From positions 1-34,141 of the forward strand of contig JANXBC010000002.1 of NCBI GenBank assembly GCA_025060555.1: a stretch of 34,141 bases of DNA. Reading direction: 5' to 3'. How positions within the stretch are numbered: position 1 is the stretch's first letter; each line of letters starts with the position of its first letter. A program made the position numbers and the translations under genes. The notes under the pieces are model-generated. The model saw only the letters and a list, made by a program, of their open reading frames with translations. It had not been told where the DNA came from and ran no database searches. Shown piece after piece: positions 30,178-34,141 of this stretch. The DNA is from Candidatus Bipolaricaulota bacterium. Lineage in GTDB: Bacteria > Bipolaricaulota > Bipolaricaulia > Bipolaricaulales > Bipolaricaulaceae.

Positions 30178-31307
30178 TGCCCCACCCCCACGGGGACTTG
30201 TGACGCCAGCCACTCCAGCGCCGCCTTGAGGTCCAAATCCTCCTCGTCGCTCTTCCCTTCAGGAACAAAGATATCGGGGGTGAGCCCTACGTCGTGGACC
30301 TGGCGACCTTTAGGAGTAAGGTATTCCCCAGTGGTGAGCTTCAACATCCCACCATCGGGGAACCGGAGAACGATTTCCTGAATCAAACCTTTCCCGAAGG
30401 TTTTTCGACCGACGAGCACACCGACTTTGTAGTCCTGGATGGCTCCAGCCACGATCTCCGCCCCGGAAGCGGTGCCCTCGTTGACCAACACAGCCACGGG
30501 CACGTTAGGGAAGGAGTTGCCGCGGGAATTGTAGAGGCGTTCACCAAAGGAAGGGCCGCGCGTGCGCACAATCGGCCCGCGATCGATGAAGTAGCTTGCC
30601 ACCTCCACCGCGGAAGAAAGGAGCCCCCCCGGGTTGCTCCGCAGATCGAGGACGACCCCGCGCACCTCCTCCAGGGGGAAGGAAAAGAGGGCGCGGCCGA
30701 CCAAAGCGGGGGCTTCCTCATCAAACCGCAGTACCCGCACGTACCCAACCTTGTTTTCCGCAAGATACTCGGAGCGCACGGCCTCCACTTTGATGCGCGC
30801 CCGCACGATGGTGAGCGTCTCCACCTTCCCATCGGGATGGCGAACCTTGAGGGTCACGGGCGTGCCTTCAGGCCCGCGGATGTGCATGGAGGCCTGTTCC
30901 AAAGTCCAACCCTCCGTGGATTCCCCGTCCACCTCAAGGATCACATCGCCTGGCTGGATGCCCGCCTTTTCCGCCGGCGTATCCGGAAGAGGCGTGACCA
31001 CGGTGATCCAGCCCTTCCGGATGGTGATCTCAATGCCAACGCCCGTGTATTCGCCAGCCAAGCTTCGTTGCCACTCCTCATATTCCTCGGGGGTGAAGTA
31101 CGTGGAATAAGGGTCGCCCAAGCTTTGGACCATGCCACGGATGGCCCCTTGAATGAGCTGGGTATCGGTGACCTGATCTGCCCAAAGGTAGTAGTGGCGG
31201 ATCACGTCATAGACTTGGGAGAGGGGCTGGAAAATATCGGTGACTTGGCCGGCTCCGAAGCCAAGAACGCCCAACAACGCCAGTACAATTAAAAATTTGC
31301 GCATCAT
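30174..31307 (-). CDS. S41 family carboxyl-terminal processing protease
   Basis: Exported serine protease of the CtpA type, 377 aa. A signal peptide (MMRKFLIVLALLGVLGFGAG) precedes an N-terminal helical region with SLGDPYSTYFTPEEY. A PDZ domain spans about 85-170 (GIQPGDVILEVDG). The catalytic Ser is in NEGTASGAEIVAGA and the catalytic Lys is in GRKTFGKGLIQE. LDLRSNPGG is the other family block. It acts in the periplasm or at the envelope. The ATG overlaps the pfkA stop by 4 bp, and the M20 gene follows with a GTGA overlap. Confidence 0.93.
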   Translation of the reverse strand: MMRKFLIVLALLGVLGFGAGQVTDIFQPLSQVYDVIRHYYLWADQVTDTQLIQGAIRGMVQSLGDPYSTYFTPEEYEEWQRSLAGEYTGVGIEITIRKGWITVVTPLPDTPAEKAGIQPGDVILEVDGESTEGWTLEQASMHIRGPEGTPVTLKVRHPDGKVETLTIVRARIKVEAVRSEYLAENKVGYVRVLRFDEEAPALVGRALFSFPLEEVRGVVLDLRSNPGGLLSSAVEVASYFIDRGPIVRTRGPSFGERLYNSRGNSFPNVPVAVLVNEGTASGAEIVAGAIQDYKVGVLVGRKTFGKGLIQEIVLRFPDGGMLKLTTGEYLTPKGRQVHDVGLTPDIFVPEGKSDEEDLDLKAALEWLASQVPVGVGQ

Positions 31308-32386
31308 CTCACCCCGATGGCCCGGGCAAGTTCAAGGAACACCGGGTCCACCGGCTTGGGGCTCTGGGGAAGGGCCTCGCTTAAGGGCACGGCCACAATA
31401 TCGTGACCACGCAGGCCCACCATGACCCCGAATTTCCCGCGCAAAGCGAACTCCACCGCCGCGGCCCCAAAACGCGTGGCCAAAAGGCGATCGAACGGGG
31501 TGGCAATGCCACCGCGCTGGAGGTGCCCCAACACTACCACCCGGCACTCCATACCGCGTTCGCGCAGCCGATCCGCAAGCCAATAACCCACGCCGCCAAG
31601 TTGAACGTGGCCAAACGCATCCACGCGCCCTTCTTGCGCCACAGGCTTCCCGCCAAGCTCCAGCGGGCGCGCTCCCTCCGCAACTACGATTATGGAAAAC
31701 GTGCGGCCTCGGGCAAGCCTAGCTTCCACGCCCCGCAGCACCTCGTCCACAGAGAACGGCTCCTCGGGCACAAGGATCACGTCACCGCCACCGGCGATCC
31801 CCCCAAGGAGCGCGATCCATCCCGAATCCCGCCCCATCACCTCCACGATGAACACCCGATGATGGGACTGCGCGGTGGTATGTAGGCGGTCCAAAGCCTC
31901 GGTGACCACGGCCAACGCAGAATGGAAACCAAGACAATAATCGGTGCCCGCTACGTCGTTGTCGATGGTCTGAGGTATACCCACCACCTTCACCTTATAC
32001 CCCTCATAGAGCCGCCAGGCCACGCCCAACGTATCGTCCCCACCGATGGGGATGAGCGCGTCTATTTTGCGCTTGGCCAAGGTGTTGAGGATGCGCTCAA
32101 CCTTTTCCGTGGGCTCCCATACGGTCTTCCCGTCTTTCTGCACCTTGCGGAAGGGGTTGGTGCGAGAGGTACCGAGGATCGTGCCGCCTTGGGGAAGGAT
32201 GCCAGACACGCTGTCCAGGGTGAGGCTTACTGCGTCATCTTCAATTGGTCCGCGCCAGCCATCCCTGAAGCCTATGATCTCGATGTTTTCTTGTACGGCA
32301 CGCCGGACGATAGCCCGAATGCAGGCATTGATGCCCGAGGAATCCCCCCCACCCGTAAGGATACCGATCCTTTTCAGCTCAGCCAT
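31304..32386 (-). CDS. pfkA: 6-phosphofructokinase, phosphoryl donor uncertain
   Basis: Phosphorylates fructose 6-phosphate in glycolysis. 360 aa, resembling the longer group III enzymes. ILTGGGDSSGINACIRA is the N-terminal donor loop. GGDDTLGVA has Asp118 where the E. coli ATP enzyme has Gly104, a change that usually marks pyrophosphate dependence. The next key position, in GIPQTIDND, is Gln139 where PPi enzymes have Lys and E. coli has Gly. VEVMGRDSGWIAL binds fructose 6-phosphate. GGAGG precedes the ATG; it overlaps fba by 8 bp and the S41 protease by 4 bp. Confidence 0.93.
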   Translation of the reverse strand: MAELKRIGILTGGGDSSGINACIRAIVRRAVQENIEIIGFRDGWRGPIEDDAVSLTLDSVSGILPQGGTILGTSRTNPFRKVQKDGKTVWEPTEKVERILNTLAKRKIDALIPIGGDDTLGVAWRLYEGYKVKVVGIPQTIDNDVAGTDYCLGFHSALAVVTEALDRLHTTAQSHHRVFIVEVMGRDSGWIALLGGIAGGGDVILVPEEPFSVDEVLRGVEARLARGRTFSIIVVAEGARPLELGGKPVAQEGRVDAFGHVQLGGVGYWLADRLRERGMECRVVVLGHLQRGGIATPFDRLLATRFGAAAVEFALRGKFGVMVGLRGHDIVAVPLSEALPQSPKPVDPVFLELARAIGVR

Positions 32387-33377
32387 AAATTGACCTCCCT
32401 CCTGATCCGACTTGATCGATCATTTCCTCGGCCACCCGCTGGATGGCAACTTGGATCTCTTTGCCCAAAACACGGGGATCGAAGATCTTCTTATTTGGTG
32501 ACCATTGCGCGCCCTGGGCTTCGAACGTAATCGGGTCAAACGAAACGCCATCGGGCGGGACGATGTCCGTGCGGTGGGTGAGGTAAAAGGTAGCGGCGGT
32601 GCGGGCGTAAACATATTGGTAAGTCGTGTCTTTGTTCACTTTGCAAACCCCGGCGTCGACCAAAGCGCGCACCTGTTCAGCGGTTAGTCCGGAAGCCCCG
32701 TGCAGGACAAGTGGCCGCTCAAGCCCAGCTGACCTTAGTTTCTCGTCGATCTTCTTCGCCAAATCCACGCGCAGCTTCAGTTCCTTCCCCGCGGAAACGC
32801 CATGTTGCGTTCCCACAGAGACGGCCAAAAGATCTACCCCCGTTCTCTCCACGTACTCCACAGCCTCAGCAGGGTCAGTATAGAAAGCCTCATCTGAAAC
32901 GATCCCTTCCTCAGCTCCTTTTATGCGGCCAAGCTCCCCTTCCACCAAAACTCCATAAGGCCGAGCAAGCTCCACCACCCTCTTGGTGATGGCCACGTTT
33001 TCCTCAAATGGCCGATCGGAAGCATCGATCATCACTGAGGAACAAAGGCCTTCTTTCACGGCGGGCACGATGAAGGAGTCGATGGCATCCGGTGTCACAT
33101 GGTCGAGGTTAATGAAAACCCCGATTTGATAGTCTGCCGCGATCGCGCGCACATAGGAGAAAAGGGCGCGCAGGCCAGCTAAGGGCTTCCCGCCCCCGGC
33201 GAACTTGGCCGCGCCCTGCGAGATCTGCAGAAGAAGGTCGCTTCTTTTGGCGGCGTGCGCAGCCAAAATCCCTAAAAGCACGTTGGTTTCAGCGAAGTTG
33301 TTGGCCAAAAGTGCAAACTTTTCGCGTTTAGCCTTAACATAAACTTGAGCCAGCTCTTTCCCCCCAAGGAATGGCAT
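32379..33377 (-). CDS. fba: Class II fructose-bisphosphate aldolase
   Basis: Zn-dependent aldolase interconverting fructose 1,6-bisphosphate with dihydroxyacetone phosphate and glyceraldehyde 3-phosphate. 332 aa. The metal ligands are in NLDHVTPD, VEGELGRIKG, VGTQHGVSAG and LHGASGL. VMIDASDRPFEENVAIT is the usual central block. The ATG at 33377 has GGAGGGGG just before it and gives MPFLGGKELAQVY; the longer start in the track is not needed. It lies 35 bp after the GH57 gene and overlaps pfkA by 8 bp, so GH57-fba-pfkA is probably one unit. Confidence 0.95.
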   Translation of the reverse strand: MPFLGGKELAQVYVKAKREKFALLANNFAETNVLLGILAAHAAKRSDLLLQISQGAAKFAGGGKPLAGLRALFSYVRAIAADYQIGVFINLDHVTPDAIDSFIVPAVKEGLCSSVMIDASDRPFEENVAITKRVVELARPYGVLVEGELGRIKGAEEGIVSDEAFYTDPAEAVEYVERTGVDLLAVSVGTQHGVSAGKELKLRVDLAKKIDEKLRSAGLERPLVLHGASGLTAEQVRALVDAGVCKVNKDTTYQYVYARTAATFYLTHRTDIVPPDGVSFDPITFEAQGAQWSPNKKIFDPRVLGKEIQVAIQRVAEEMIDQVGSGGRSIYG

Positions 33378-33412
33378 ACCCCCTCCTTGAACTCCCGAAT
33401 GATACGCGCGAA

Positions 33413-34141
33413 CTACAGGGTTTCGAGGGCCCGGGGTGGTTCCCGCCCCAGGCTGCGCCAAGCCTGAATAAGATGGGATCGGAAGATCTTGCTAAAGTGC
33501 GGAGTAAGCGGCGTATGGTTACGAGAACTGCGCCACCAAAACCAGTCGCTCCCCTCCGCCACGTGCACGTGCGCCAAGGCCCGAGCTCGCCCATCGGGAT
33601 CCGGACACTCCTGGATGGCCGCGTGGGCCTCGGCCAGGGCCTGCCAGGCCCGGTTCTGCAGGGGCTCGCCGATCCAGGTGCGGAAGTCCGCGTCGATCCA
33701 GGAGCCCGACCAGAGGTCGAAAAGCTCCCGCTGCGGGCCAAACCGCGCGAGGTAGTCCCCCACGGAGGTGGGGCGGAAGCGCCGCTGCACCTCCTGGTAG
33801 AGCCGGAGGAGGAAGGGCCGGCCGTTTTGGGCGTAGTGATCCCAGGCGTTCTCCCCGTCCATGGCGATGAGCACGAGGGGCGGCGCCGAACCCCGCCAAT
33901 TCCGGGCCACCGCCGCTACCCGGGAAAGGAAGTCCTCCACCGCCGCCTCCACCGGCCACGCGCCGTAGGTGAAGCTGAGGAGGTTGGAAAGCACGGTGTC
34001 GCGGAAGACCACGAGGATCTCCTGGCCCGCGAGGCGCAGGCGCCAAGGCTGGTAGAGCTCCTCGGGCGCGGGCGGCCGGCCCAGGGTCCGGGCGAGGATC
34101 TCCCCGTCCGTGGCCACCCAGGCCACGCCCAAATCGGCCAG
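33413..34141 (-). CDS. Glycoside hydrolase family 57 protein, C-terminal part (cut by window edge)
   Basis: The frame is open to the right edge; about 242 codons are visible, so the N-terminal barrel with the catalytic nucleophile lies outside. WVATDGEIL, then VLIAMDGENAWDHYAQNG, then the C-terminal VAEGSDWFWWRSSRNH are characteristic of GH57 enzymes, which include alpha-amylases, amylopullulanases and glucanotransferases found mostly in thermophiles. The exact activity cannot be told from this part. No signal peptide can be assessed. It is followed by fba and pfkA in the same direction, fitting intracellular glucan use. Most of the visible part is much more GC-rich than its own 3' end. Confidence 0.85.
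   Translation of the reverse strand: MADLGVAWVATDGEILARTLGRPPAPEELYQPWRLRLAGQEILVVFRDTVLSNLLSFTYGAWPVEAAVEDFLSRVAAVARNWRGSAPPLVLIAMDGENAWDHYAQNGRPFLLRLYQEVQRRFRPTSVGDYLARFGPQRELFDLWSGSWIDADFRTWIGEPLQNRAWQALAEAHAAIQECPDPDGRARALAHVHVAEGSDWFWWRSSRNHTPLTPHFSKIFRSHLIQAWRSLGREPPRALETL

Noticed and set aside
33519-34046. 175-codon minus-strand ORF in another frame of the GH57 gene
   Set aside because: It is a low-complexity Gly/Pro/Ala/Arg translation typical of an out-of-frame GC-rich sequence; the GH57 frame has clear motifs.
1-34141. CRISPR array, insertion sequence, integrase or prophage
   Set aside because: No regularly spaced repeats, transposase, integrase or phage structural motifs were seen on either strand.

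Overview
The window is about 34 kb of densely packed bacterial chromosome. GC content is moderate to high by eye. Neither end is a gene boundary: a YicC gene is cut at the left edge and a GH57 gene at the right edge. There are 36 recognisable protein-coding loci, one of them a decayed gene, plus one doubtful small ORF. I see no rRNA, tRNA, CRISPR array, insertion sequence or phage gene. Six-domain S1, YicC, Gmk, AcpS, RecO and YidD make it bacterial. A branched-polyamine synthase (BpsA), a pyruvoyl arginine decarboxylase, a deoxyhypusine-synthase-like protein, an archaeal-type asparagine synthetase (AS-AR) and a GH57 enzyme give a thermophile or candidate-phylum flavour. Bipolaricaulota/Acetothermia would fit, but the assignment is only a guess from gene content.

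Layout. 1-1531 (+): yicC-gmk-acpS. 1491-6583 (-): hutI-ispE-cmk-plsC-rpsA, in which rpsA has its own promoter. 6620-14753 (+): hutH-era, then a GNAT/enolase-superfamily pair, deoC, recO, an orphan short ATP-synthase epsilon subunit, fabF, and a Gfo/Idh/MocA oxidoreductase broken by an internal deletion. 14750-15754 (-): pheS without pheT. 15814-25288 (+): a DUF362 ferredoxin protein, an Xaa-Pro peptidase, the polyamine block bpsA, pdaD-type ArgDC, DHS-like, speD, speE, speB, and a large GAF/PAS/GGDEF diguanylate cyclase. 25285-26172 (-): AS-AR. 26173-26565: the only long non-coding stretch. 26566-29032 (+): dinB, a beta-barrel-like envelope protein, yidD. 29014-34141 (-): GH57, fba, pfkA, a S41 protease and a M20 amidohydrolase, read right to left.

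How the genes fit together. The polyamine block encodes a full route from arginine to agmatine, to putrescine or aminopropylagmatine, to spermidine, and on to N4-branched polyamines. The DHS-like enzyme adds an aminobutyl-transfer step whose acceptor cannot be read from sequence. GH57-fba-pfkA is a carbohydrate/glycolysis unit. hutI and hutH flank a 36-bp divergent promoter and encode two of the histidine-degradation steps; hutU is not here.

Expression signals. Nearly every gene that begins a transcription unit has a TANNNT -10 box only 6-10 nt before its start codon, which predicts leaderless mRNAs. Genes inside operons instead overlap their neighbours or carry GGAGG-type ribosome sites. All four convergent gene pairs overlap at their 3' ends. 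Starts were re-chosen from the ORF track where a ribosome site, an overlap or a -10 box decided the matter.
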